The notes beneath the pieces are model-generated. The model ran no database searches, was not told the origin of the DNA, and saw nothing but the letters and a program-made list of their open reading frames with translations. From Schistocerca nitens (Eukaryota > Arthropoda > Insecta > Orthoptera > Acrididae): a DNA stretch of 64,000 nt. Both the position numbers and the translations under genes were made by a program. Below, piece after piece: positions 1 through 9,639 of the stretch. The stretch covers positions 355,241,234 through 355,305,233 of the forward strand of contig NC_064622.1 in NCBI RefSeq assembly GCF_023898315.1. Reading direction: 5' to 3'. The stretch's first letter is position 1. Every line of letters starts with the position of its first letter.

Positions 1-535
1 AACTCATTAACGACTGAAAGTATCCAAATAAAGCTGATTTTAAAATGCTGATGTCCCCAAAATGAGTAATGATTCTTAAAACAAAACTTGCTGATGAAAG
101 CCTTTTTAGAGTAAGGGACACATGCTGTTCCCAGTTGAGCTGTAACTTCTCTGAGTATATCATTAACATCAGTCTCCAGATCAGCAGTAGACTTACCATC
201 TACTACAATGCTTGTATCATCAGCAAACATTGTGAATTCACAACTTTTACTAATGGACAGGGGTAAATCATTAACATATATGAATAACAGCAAGGGTCCA
301 AGAACAGATCCCTGGGGAACTCCATGCTGTACTTTTCCCAGTTCAGAATCCACTATATTAGAAGATCCTTTGCTGTAGCCATTTAGAGCCACCTTTTGTT
401 TCCTGTCTTCAATATATGATTTTAGCCAGTCATATATAGGCCCTTTGATTCCGTAGTGATACGTCTTCTCCAAGAGCATCTTGTGGTTTACACAGTCGAA
501 GGCCTTGGAAAGATCACAGAAGACACTAACTGGTG
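1..535 (-). pseudogene. Jockey/CR1-like LINE reverse transcriptase fragment
   Basis: Reading the complement gives a non-LTR reverse transcriptase palm: CDLSKAFDCVNH near 496-519, then GVPQGSVLGPLLF and the catalytic box FADDT (FADD at 216-227). About 25 codons later the frame slips and the sequence jumps to the post-catalytic block LNWEQHVSLTLKRLSS, which normally lies farther downstream, so roughly 100-200 bases are missing near 150. The element continues off the left edge and stops at about 535, where Tc1 sequence begins. It is a dead fragment of a LINE that would copy its RNA into DNA at a nicked target. Clade (Jockey versus CR1) is by motif impression only. Confidence 0.8.
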
Positions 536-1346
536 ACTTCTTACTACATCGACGTGCACGGCTCGACTGGCGACATCAGAGGATCACTTGGAACACCGAA
601 TACCGCGCCGTGGTCTTCAGCGATGAAAGCAGATTCTGCCGGCATGCAAGAGATGGTAGCTTCCGCATACGATGCAGAAGTGGCGAGTGCTGTCTCGTAG
701 AGTTCATTCGTCCAAGAAACACTGGCACCATCACAGGCCTTGTGGTCTGGGGTGCGGTAAGCTACAACTCTCGTTCGCCATCAGTGTTTCTAGAGGGGAC
801 GCTAACCAGCGGTCGGTAGGTACAGAATGCTTTCAGACCCGATCTTCTGCCGTCATTGCAACAGGTAGGTGATGAGTTGTTCCAACAGGATAATGCTCGC
901 CTACACAACGTCCGTGAAACTCAACGTGCTCTACAAGACGTGCAGTAACTTCCCTGCCCAGCACGATCTCCGGCCTTGTCTCCAATCGAACATGCTTGGG
1001 AGATGATGGGATGAGAAGTAACTCGTGCCACTCGTCAACGAACAACTCTTACAGAACTACGTGAACAGGTCGAGCAGGCGCGGCGAGCCCGTATTTCAGG
1101 ACAGTATTCACCATCTGCACGACCGACTGGATACCAGAGCCAGCGCCTGCATTGCCGCCCGATGAGGCTAACCCACGTACGAACATGGGGTGTTTCTGTA
1201 TAGGTCCACACCAGGTACATCAAAACCGTTTGTGCAGCTGACCTGTGAAAGTTATCGTTTCATGTGCTCAATATGCACTGTTGCAACGATAAATCTTGAA
1301 TGAAAAGGAAACCTATAAAAGGGGCACTAATTTTTTTCCGGCAATG
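536..1346 (+). pseudogene. Tc1-B transposase, 3' part (DD34E), broken
   Basis: Carries the catalytic half of a Tc1 transposase: VVFSDESRF (first Asp, near 612-640), GLVVWGAVSYNSRSP, then in another frame LFQQDNARLHN (second Asp) and LSPIEHAWEMM (Glu). At least two frameshifts and in-frame stops separate these blocks. The same family occurs nearly complete at 36871-38106. The 3' tail ending CTAATTTTTTTCCGGCAATG resembles that copy's terminus. The helix-turn-helix N-terminus is missing because the left end abuts the LINE fragment. The right end abuts the Tc1-A copy at its TA target. Confidence 0.85.
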
Positions 1347-2746
1347 TACACTACTGGCCATTAAAATTGCTACACCACGAAGATTACGTGCTACATACGC
1401 GAAATTTAACCGACAGGAAGAAGATGCTGTGATCTGCAAATGATTAGCTTTTCACAGCATTCACACAAGGTTGGAGCCGGTGGCGACACCTACAACGTGC
1501 TGACATGAGGAAAGTTTCCAACCGATTTCTCATACACAAACAGCAGTTGACCGGCGTTGCCTGGTGAAACGTTGTTGTGATGCTTCGTGTAAGGAGGAGA
1601 AATGCGTACCATCACGTTTCCGACTTTGATAAAGGTCGGATTGTAGCCTATCGCGATTGCGGTTTATTTTATTCCGACATTGCTGCTCGCCTTGGTCGAG
1701 ATCCAATGACTCTTAGCAGAATATAGAATCGGTGGGTTCAAGAGGGTAATACGGAACGCCGTGCTCGATCCCAACGGCCTCGTATCACTAGCAGCCGAGA
1801 TGACAAGCATCTTCTCCGCATGGCTGTAACGGATCGTGCAGCCATGTCTCGATCCCTGAGTCAACAAATGGGGACGTTTGGAAGGCAACAACCATCTGCA
1901 CGAACAGTTCGACGACGTTTGCAGCAGCATGGACTATCAGCTCGGAGACCATGGCTGTGCTTACCCTTGACGCTGCATCACAGACAGGAGCGCCTGCGAT
2001 GGTGTACTCGACGACGAACCTGGGTGCAAGAATGGCAAAACGTCATTTTTTCAGATGAATCCAGGTTCTGTTTGCAGCATCATGATATTCGCTGTTTGGC
2101 GACATCGCGGTGAACGCACATTGGAAGCGTGTATTCGTCATCGCCATACTGGCGTATCACCCGGCGTGATGCTGTGGGGTGCCATTGATTATACGTCTCG
2201 GTCACCTCTTGTTCGCATTGACGGCTCTTTGAACAGTGGACGTTATATTTCGGATGTGTTACCACCCGTGGCTCTACCCTTCATTCCATCCTTGCGAAAC
2301 CCTACATTTCAGCAGGATAACGAACGACTGCATGTTGCAGGTCCTGTACGGGCCTTTCTGGGTACAGAAAATATTCGACTGCCGCCTTGGCCACCACATT
2401 CTCCAAATCTCGCACCAACTGAAAACGTCTGGTCAATGGTGGCCGAGCAACTGCCTCGTCACAATACGTCAGTCACTTGATAAACTGTAGTATCGTGTTG
2501 AAGGTACATGGGCAGCTGTACCTGTATACGCCATCTAAGCTCTGTTTGAGTCAATGCCCAGGCTTACCAAGGCCGTTATTACGGCCACAGGTGGTTGTTC
2601 TGGGTACTGATTTCTCATTTCTATGCACCCACATTGCGTGAAAATGTAATCACCTGTGAGTTGTAGTACAATATATCTGTCCAATGAATACCCGTTTATC
2701 ATCTTCATTTCTTCTTGGTGTAGTAGTTTTAATGGCCAGTAGTGTA
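1347..2746 (+). mobile_element. Tc1-A element, full length with TIRs and TA duplication
   Basis: The termini are inverted repeats: TACACTACTGGCCATTAAAA at the left and its near-perfect complement at the right, about 37 bp, flanked by TA as expected for Tc1/mariner. Length is about 1.4 kb. It encloses one broken transposase gene. A second, minus-strand copy lies at 27374-28748. Confidence 0.93.
1580..2650 (+). pseudogene. Tc1-A transposase (DD34E) pseudogene
   Basis: The frame opens at ATG 1580 and runs into a helix-turn-helix region (FDKGRIVAYRDCG, GRDPMTLSRI). A TAG stop at 1724 replaces what the sister copy reads as Trp. The same frame reopens and continues to 2113, where about 5 bases are missing relative to the copy at 27.4-28.7 kb. 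The next frame carries the rest. Catalytic residues remain visible: FSDESRF (Asp), FQQDNERLHVA (Asp) and APTENVW (Glu), with 34 residues between the last two. A further stop at about 2479 cuts the C-terminus. The protein would have cut and pasted its own element at TA sites; this copy cannot encode it. Confidence 0.9.
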
Positions 2747-2807
2747 GTATCCGTTACGTCGCACATTTTGGTTTCGTCCGGAATCGTCACTCATTAAGCA
2801 AAATTCT

Positions 2808-3202
2808 AACAGTACAGTGGTAAGGTTGACGCGGCTGGCGGCGACGGCGCGGTGCAGGTGTCGGCAGGTGGGGCTCTGGCGGCCCAGCTGGCCGCGTGAC
2901 CCCAGCTGGCCGCGTATCGATCCGCCCGGCCGTGGCGTCAGCCGGACCAGCCTCCGCCTCCGCCTCCGCCCCTCGCAAATTGGCCCCCGCCAAAGAGTAA
3001 CGAGCGTCCCGCGTAATGACTTCCTTGTTTCCACTCTTGCGCTGCGGTCTGCCACTTTGGCGGTCGCCGCGGCGCGTACTGTCATTGCTGGCGGCGTTCC
3101 AGTCGCCCCGTGCCCTCAGCGGCAGAGGCGGAAGAAAGCTGGATCGACATCAGCCTCCTGGATGCCTTCCCGTCTCATCTAGGCACGCCGACAGCGGTAA
3201 GT
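2808..3202 (+). other. GC-rich island with a splice-donor-like site; possible host exon
   Basis: This stretch is strikingly GC- and CpG-rich compared with its flanks and matches none of the repeat families here. Near its 3' end one frame reads AEAEESWIDISLLDAFPSHL and runs into GCG|GTAAGT at 3197-3202, a consensus 5' splice site. A pyrimidine-rich CCCTCAG just upstream (about 3114-3120) could be a 3' splice site, giving a short exon of about 76 bases. Equally it could be a first exon beneath a CpG-like promoter. Long overlapping frames on both strands are expected from base composition alone. I do not recognise the peptide. Confidence 0.3.
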
Positions 3203-3314
3203 CTTTGGGATTACGACTTCTTAGCAAAGTCACATGGGAAGAGAATACCGCAGAACTTCAAGACATCAGTTGTACGCAAATACAACGCATCTACACTGAA
3301 ATGCTAAACAAACT

Positions 3315-4485
3315 CATATAGGCATGCGTATTCAAATACAGATATATCTCAACGGGAAGAAAACGGCGCTGCGGTCGGCAACGCCTACTTGAGACAGCAA
3401 GGGTCTGGCGCAGTTGTTAGATCGGTTACTGCTGCTACAATGACATGTTATCAAGATTTTAGTTAGTTTGAACTGGTGTTATAGTCGGCGCACGAGCGAT
3501 GGGACACAGCATCTCCGAGGTAGCGATGAAGTGAGGATCTTCCCGTAGGACCGTTTCACGAGTGTACCATGACTATCAGGAATCAGGTAAAACATCAAAT
3601 CGACATTGGTGCGGCCGGAGGAAGATCCTATAAGAACGGGACCAACGACGACTGATTCTCATCATTCAACGCGACCCAAGTGCAGCCCTTTCGCAAAATG
3701 CTGCAGATTTCAATGCTGGGCCATCGACAAGTGTCAGCGTGCGAATCAATCAACGAAGCATCATCGATATGGGCTTTCGGAGCCGAAGGCCCACTCGTGT
3801 ACCATTGATAAATGCACGACACAAAGCTTTACGCCTCGCCTGGGCCCGTCAACACCGCCTGACCTGGTCGGACGAGTCTCGTTTCAAATTGTATCGAGCG
3901 GGTGAACGTGTACGGGAAGACCATGCATGTCAGCAGGGGACTGTTCAAGATGGTGGAGGCTCTGTGATGGTGTGGAGCGTGTGCAGTTGGAGTGATATGG
4001 GACTCCTGATATGTCTAGATACGACTCTGACAGGGTGACACGTTCGTAAGCATCCTATCTGATCACCTGCTTCCATTCAAGTCCATTGTGCATTCCGACT
4101 GACTTGGAGAATTCCAGCAGGATAATGCGACAACCTACACATCCAGAATTGCTACAGAGTGCCTCCTGAAACATTCTCCTGAGTTTAAGAACGTCTGCTG
4201 GCAACCAAACTCCCCAGACTTGAAAGTTATCCAGCATATCTGGGGGCCTTGCAACGTGCTGTTTAGAAGAGATCTCCACCTTCTCGTATTCTTACGGATA
4301 TATGCACAGTCCTGCAGGATTCATGGTGTCAGTTCCCTACAGCAGTACTTCGGACATTAATCGAGTCCATGCCACGTCGTGTCGAGGCAGTTCTGCGTGC
4401 TCGCGGGGGCCCTACACGACATTAGGCAGAAGTAACAGTTGTTTTTTTTTCTCTCTCTCTCTCTCTCTCTTCTCTTCAGTGTATT
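3315..4485 (+). mobile_element. Tc1-C element, plus strand, TIR expanded by a CT microsatellite
   Basis: It aligns along its length with the complement of 16121-17277. The left terminus (near TATTCAAATACAGATATATC) is degraded. The right terminus should read CAGTTTCTTCGGCTCTTCAGTGTA, but it is stretched by a T9(CT)n run at 4442-4472 before the terminal CTTCAGTGTA (4474-4483). It carries a broken DD34E transposase. Confidence 0.85.
3440..4425 (+). pseudogene. Tc1-C transposase pseudogene
   Basis: The likely original start is ATG 3440 (MTCYQDF...), followed soon by a stop. The remnant MGHSISEVAMK (from 3499) is a helix-turn-helix. Catalytic blocks in shifting frames are LTWSDESRFKLYRAGERV (Asp, about 3860-3910), FQQDNATTYTS (Asp, about 4115) and DLKVIQHIWG, where the expected Glu of the triad reads Gln. 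The C-terminus PRRVEAVLRARGGPTRH ends in TAG at 4423. There are several frameshifts and a lost catalytic Glu. Confidence 0.85.
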
Positions 4486-4636
4486 AAGTTGGTGCATAAG
4501 TTCGTACCGTTTTTGTTTCGCATGTTGGTATTAGTTGTCGACTGTCATTTTCTATTTGTTGCTGAATATACATATTGTCATTTTGTCATTTCGAGATAAT
4601 AAGTGGAGCTGTGGCTGTTAGTAAACAGATTGCCAA

Positions 4637-5870
4637 ATGGTGAAATCGGAACACTGCCGACATACTCTTTTCTTGGAGTTCAATAGAGGTATGACAGCAA
4701 CGGTAGCAGCCAGAAACATTTGCGTCATGTATAACTCCTGTGGAAGGTGCACGGCAAGAAAATCGCTTTCTTGTTTTGAGGAGGGTTGTATTGGCATTAG
4801 TGGCTCTCCACGTTCAGGAAGACTTTCGGGTTTTGATGAAGATCGTTTCCACGCATTAATCCACAATGATCCACAACAGTGTACTTGAGAACTGTCAAAG
4901 ATGATGAACTGTGATCATTCCCAAATCGCGTGACATTTGCGTGCCGTGAGGAAGGTTCAAAAATTAGGTGTATGAATATCGCATGCAATAAGCCAAAAAT
5001 CACAAAAATCAGCGGGTGGCCATATGTGCGCCTCTGCTTGCTCGCCATCAATTGACTAGTGAACAACAACAAAAAAAATGGTTCAAATGGCTCTGAGCAC
5101 TATGGGACTTAACATCTATGGTCATCAGTCCCCTAGAACTTAGAACTACTTAAACCTAACTAACCTAAGGACATCACACAACACCCAGCCATCACGAGGC
5201 AGAGAAAATCCCTGACCCCGCCGGGAATCGAACCCGGGAACCCGGGCGTGGGAAGCGAGAACGCTACCGCACGACCACGAGATGCGGGCACTAGTGAACA
5301 ACACCGACCATTCCTGTCTTGTATTGTTACCGGTGACAGGAAATGGTGTCTTTGTGCTAAAATAAGGGAAAGGGAGAATTGGTAGAGCCCAGATAAATCA
5401 AAGACCTGCGCTCATCCACAAAACATAATGTTATGCAGCTGGTGGAACACGACGACGATATGGTGTACTATGAACTGCTTCTCCGAGGTGCATCCATCAT
5501 TGCTGATATTTACTGTCAACGACCGAGGCACCTTGGAGATGGAGTCCAAGAACATCGACCAGGAAGTCTGCGTGAAGTGATTGCTACTCTACGACAACGC
5601 CCGCATTCGGCTAGACTGATGTAAAACGCTATATAGGAGTTGAGTTGGGAAGTCATTCCACATTCATCTTATTAACCTGATTTTGCGCCCTGAGATTTTC
5701 ACCTTTCCGCTCCCTAACAAACAACCTTCAAGGAACTTCCTTTCCGGAAGAAAATGCGCTCCGAAACCAAGTGATTTCAGCAGTCGTGGAATCGAAAAGG
5801 TACCCCAGCAGTGACAGACTGTTGTAAATATTGAAAGAGTATATATTATTGATGACTAACGTCCTTGTTT
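4637..5870 (+). pseudogene. Mariner (M1) transposase pseudogene
   Basis: It starts MVKSEHCRHTLFLEFNRGMT at 4637 and continues through a recognisable mariner helix-turn-helix domain (TVAARNIC, GSPRSGRLSGFDEDR) to a stop at 4886. After the SINE, broken frames give CLCAKIRERENW and HPQNIMLC (about 5350-5440), the mid-domain preceding mariner's second catalytic Asp. The region of the last Asp is not recognisable. There are multiple stops and frameshifts. Confidence 0.8.
5068..5289 (-). mobile_element. SINE S2 inserted in mariner M1
   Basis: On the complement a tRNA-like head starts GCCCGCATCTCGTGGTCGTG and has a B-box-like GGGTTCGATTCCCG. The body CTTAGGTTAGTTAGGTTTAA is shared with S1, and it ends in a T-rich tail next to GTTGTT. 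The target duplication ACTAGTGAACAAC is exact at 5055-5067 and 5290-5302. A sister copy lies at 55569-55786. Confidence 0.93.
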
Positions 5871-5928
5871 TAAGTATGAATCGTGTTTATTAAACTTATG
5901 GAGAAACGCTGAGAAACTTGTGCACCAA

Positions 5929-6494
5929 GCCAATATATTACTATCCGGCTAAACTGGTTCATGGTTCGTCGTGCATGGTCCCAGATGTATGGTGACCATA
6001 TAACGACTTCCACGGACAACAGAAACTTATTTTTCCTCATTTCATATATTTGCTAAAGGAATTTAAGAATTTAAAATGCTGTATTAATCTACTCATAAAG
6101 ATGTATAATACTGCGTTAAATATTAACGTAGCAAGACGAATATTACAATTAGAAACTGTGTTTAAGTTTTCAGACAGCATTAACTCCTGGGGTGCAATTG
6201 CTCAGACTATGTTCATACAGTTTGGCAAAATAATGGCAGTTGGTGACTGGCAACAAACATTAGACATAATTTCAAACCTTTGTGGAACTTTTCTAGCTCA
6301 CACTGTTCACAAAATGATGAAAGGAAAAATGTTTATCGCTAACCACATTTTCGCTGTTGATGCAATAAAACTTCAACATCAGACGTGACGTTTTAATTTA
6401 TTATTTCTTTACCATTAAATCTATTTGCAACACATTTTCCAGTCAGCAAGCACATACTTCGCTGAACGTACCTGAGTAATTGCTGGCGGCGTTC
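5929..6494. other. AT-rich stretch, no recognised gene; includes an unclassified repeat fragment
   Basis: I see no element ends. About 6325-6440 resembles 55120-55210 (shared ACATTTTCGCTGTT, TTTTAATTTATTATTTCTTT and CAACACATTTTCCA), so at least part is dispersed repeat. A 112-codon ORF at 6050-6388 (starts MLKEFKNLKCC) matches nothing I know. It overlaps the repeat fragment at its 3' end and may be chance. Confidence 0.5.
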
Positions 6495-7740
6495 GGAAAT
6501 AATGGACACTACTATGTGTTTATCTTCACAGGAGCCATTTATTGAGCAAACGAATAAGCATTACTTTACAGGTATTCCCGGCCAATGTCTATCCACTTTT
6601 GTCATCGCTCTGGCAGCTACCGTATCTCCGTTTCAAACAATTATCTGGGAGTATCCCGGCACACTTGGTGAACAACTGCATAAAGTTTCCCATCCAGATC
6701 CGACGAATGTGGAGGATATAGCAGCACACTCCGTCTTCAGGCCACGAGTGGTCTACCGGGACCATCCGACCGCCGTGTCATCCTCAGTGGAGGATGCAGA
6801 TAGGAGGAGCGTGGGGTCAGAACATCGCTCTCCCGGTCGTTATGATGGTATTCTTGACCGAAGCCGCTACTATTCGGTCGAGTGGCTCCTCAATTGGCAT
6901 CACGAGGCTGAGTGCACCCCGAAAAATGGCAACAGCGCATAGCGGCCTGGATGGTCACCCATCCAAGTGCCGACCACGCCCGACAGCGCTTAACTTCGGT
7001 GATCTCACGGGAACCGGTGTATCCACTGCGGCAAGGCCGTTGCCAATATGGAGGATATGGTAGCACAATAAATCCTAGTTTAAGCACGGTGGCAGTGGTC
7101 TGGCGACAGGCATGTGGTCGCACGTTGTCGTTAGGAGGAGAACGCCACGGCCCAATTTTCCGTGGCGGCATTGTTGAATGCATCCGTGGAGTTAGTGCAG
7201 TGAACTGCAGCACTGATCACTGTTGACGGTTGTATTGCGGGAGAGCCAATCCGCCAACAATGTCCCTTCCTGGTCCCAGAACACAGTCGCCATTTGTTTC
7301 TGCACGAACGTTCATGGCCATGACTTCTTGTGAAGAGAGCTCACAGTATGCTTCCACTTAATAGTCTTTGTTTCTTGGAGTCTCGTTGAAGAACCATGGA
7401 TCGTAGGCAGTGACAAAATGCCCAAAGAACTCCGCTAGGTCTGCACTGCAATGTTGCATCAACGGTTGGTATATCTCCACACGCTTCTGTTTCTGCGCAG
7501 TGGTGGCGGAATGGGGCACCTATTGTGCACGCACCTTTTTCATCTTCAGATCCTCATGGATTATGGTGTAGATGGTTCCCCGTGATAGTCCTCTTGCTTT
7601 CTCTAGAACATCAAACGTGATTCGCCTGTACCCCATTATCAACACATTGACACGTTGTTCGACGGTCAGTGCTTCTGCTTATTTTAGTACAGTCCTTGCC
7701 ACCTCTGGACTCTGATACCTAACGTGACACAGATGTGGGA
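6495..7740 (-). pseudogene. Mariner-like (M2) element and transposase, minus strand, split by a 5S-SINE
   Basis: On the complement, from about 7700 downward: LTVEQRVNVLIMGYRR and KARGLSRGTIYTIIHEDL (helix-turn-helix), FGHFVTAYDPWFFNET (about 7370-7430), MATVFWDQEGTLLAD (about 7250-7290), then DNVRPHACRQTTATVLKLGF at about 7055-7115 with the second catalytic Asp. The run GFIVLPYPP leads into the SINE insertion, and beyond it LPERCQKWIDIG, the typical mariner C-terminus, appears at about 6600. There are several stops and shifts. The exact terminal repeats are not clear. Confidence 0.8.
6729..7048 (-). mobile_element. 5S rRNA-derived SINE, minus strand
   Basis: The right end on the complement reads GGCAACGGCCTTGCCGCAGT, followed by a diverged 5S rRNA-like stretch with GAAGTTAAGCGCTGTCGGGC and CACTTGGATGGGTG, which are the A-box and C-box landmarks of 5S genes. 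An unrelated tail of about 200 bp ends TGAAGACGGAGTGT. Flanks repeat as TGGAGGATATAGCAGCACA (6710-6728) and TGGAGGATATGGTAGCACA (7049-7067), two mismatches, so it was retroposed into the mariner. It is the same family as 11559-11880. Confidence 0.9.
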
Positions 7741-8504
7741 CTTGGTGCTGTTTCTCCACGTATGGCTACTAACCTCTTGCGGACATCTGAAGCAGTCACT
7801 ACCCCCACCTCCCCTCCAGAGAAACCATCCTATTTACCGTTACCCTTGTCTGCTTCCAGGTTGTCTAATCAATGTCCACCAGCATACTCACAAGCCGGAA
7901 CAAGTGCCGTCACAATGCGCCTCCTATTGGTAGCTGCAGTACCCTCTGGTGGCGGTAGGCAGTACTAGGGCTGTTAATAAAATATCGATAAATCGATATT
8001 TTCTAAAAAGTCATCGATATACAACGGCCATATTTTCTTCGCCAATATCGAAATGTCAGTATCGAGTGCCGACATTCTTATTTTATATTATATTTTTTCG
8101 CAATTTTCGATTTTTTTTTAATTATAGTAGAATATAATTTTACTTTCACTGTGTGAAAATGTCTTACTACTTTTTGAACTGTTATCACGTCAGGCCTCTC
8201 TCTTTGACTGTATCAAGCAAGTACAAATGGCACAAAGATGAAGTCTGATTGCACTTGGGGGAGGGCGAATGGAATAACAAGAGATCCGGTGTCATGAAAT
8301 AGCACACTAGTTGCGTTAAAGATTCACACCAGCTACGTTAAAACATAATTTTTAATGGAACTAGTGAGCTATTTCTTCACATCGGCATTCTTCAAAATCA
8401 GCTGCTGAAACTGAGGACCAAAAATCTAACTGACAAAATTGGTGTTTGCGGTGGCCAGAGATGTGTGAGGGGAAATGCTGACGTAATCACTCTCATTCTC
8501 ATGT
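7741..8504. other. No recognised gene; palindromic ATCGAT region
   Basis: 7741-7965 is moderately GC-rich with overlapping short frames and no recognised element. Near 7979-8002 lies AAAATATCGAT-AA-ATCGATATTTT, a perfect 11-bp inverted repeat with a 2-base spacer, followed by further CGATAT motifs and an AT-rich run to about 8150. The rest is featureless. Confidence 0.4.
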
Positions 8505-8795
8505 GTTAATTTACTACTGTTATTAAACTACGATTATTACTCACAATTTTTTGTTTGTGTCTAAACTCCTAACGTTGTTTCACACGTAAGTGTTCGATTT
8601 TAGTACATCACATTTCGGTGTCGCAGAATTCATTTTCGTATGCGCGTTGTATAGCATGAAACCGGAAACACATTCCGTGTCACCGAAGTGCAGTGTACTA
8701 AAATCGAACAACTTTGCCTAGAAGAACGTTAGGAATAAAGAAGGAAAGAAAAAATCGCACTAACAATAGTAATTTAATACTGTTTAAGAGTAGCA
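8505..8795. repeat. Long imperfect palindrome (fold-back/MITE-like)
   Basis: The two halves are inverted copies centred near 8650. The most conserved pair is TCCTAACGTT...GTTCGATTTTAGTACA...TTCGGTG at about 8567-8624, with its complement at about 8676-8734. Outer parts (TATTAAACTACGATTATTAC versus TATTAAATTACTATTGTTAG) still match. RNA from it would fold into a hairpin of about 120 bp. No coding capacity. Confidence 0.75.
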
Positions 8796-8893
8796 ATTCA
8801 AAATAGAACACCTGTTTACGATCTTCGAGAACAGATTTGTAAGAAATGCCGGACCGTTACGCCACAGCACATTCTGCACTGGACACAGTCATA

Positions 8894-9088
8894 AAAAAAA
8901 ATGGCTCTGAGCACTATGGGACTTAACTTCTGAGGTCATCAGTCCCCTAGAACTTAGAACTACTTAAACCTAACTAACCTAAGGACATCACACAATTCCA
9001 TGCCCGAGGCAGGATTCGAACCCGCGACCGTAGCGGTCGTTCGGCTCCAGCCTGTAGCGCCTAGAACCGTTCGGCCACTCCGGCCGGC
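8894..9088 (-). mobile_element. SINE S1, minus strand
   Basis: Reference description for S1: a tRNA-like head GCCGGCC..GTGGCCGAGCGGTTCTAGGCGC with B-box GGTTCGAATCC (internal RNA polymerase III promoter), then GGGCATGGATGTGTGTGATG, CCTTAGGTTAGTTAGG, GGGGACTGATGACCTCAGA and the end CAGAGCCATTTGAACC. This copy lies reversed and has an A-run where its tail should be. Duplication ACACAGTCATA at 8883-8893 and 9089-9099. Confidence 0.95.
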
Positions 9089-9099
9089 ACACAGTCATA

Positions 9100-9639
9100 C
9101 AATCTGCTACTTTGGATCTCCCATATTCAACTGAAACAGCACCCTCTTTCGCCGGATGAAGAGGCTATTGCATGGTAGCATCTGCAAAGCGAGGACGTTG
9201 TAATAATGTAATGTTTCTTGTACGCCTAAAATGCAGACTTCTACAAGCAAGATCTCTCCGAAATCAGCAGTCGATGGGAAAAATGTCGCACAGACGGACG
9301 AATATGCAGCATAATCGCATTCCGTAATCGCAGCTTCAGTTTTCCGACGTGATGATTAAAATTTAAAGACTACATCTGGTTCATAAGCCAGGAAGTTGAT
9401 GATTTAGGATAGAGGATGCAAGTGACAAAACTGGAGAACTGCATCAAACCCACGGTGGAGTTGATGAGTGGACCAACAACAAGAAACTTGGTACAGGCTT
9501 AATATGGATTTACTCTCCGCTAAATTACATGAAACGTGATGCTGATAATCCGACGCTTGCTAACAACAGCGCTGTTGAACACTATAAATGCAGAATCATC
9601 AACAGCAAATCTCTCCTACATTTTACACCGTCTAATGAA
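9100..9639. other. No recognised gene or repeat
   Basis: Mixed-composition sequence with only short frames. I see no terminal repeats, SINE heads or transposase motifs. Confidence 0.4.

Larger units (their letters stand above)
4489..5928 (+). mobile_element. Mariner element (M1) interrupted by SINE S2
   Basis: The ends are inverted: TTGGTGCATAAGTT at the left and AACTTGTGCACCAA at the right. Inside is a mariner transposase in the same orientation. A SINE sits at 5068-5289 with a 13-bp target duplication. Without it the element is about 1.2 kb, normal for mariner. Confidence 0.9.

Noticed and set aside
2729-3085. Arg/Ala-rich 118-codon ORF on the minus strand
   Set aside because: GC-rich composition keeps all frames open; repetitive Arg/Ala content and no motif.
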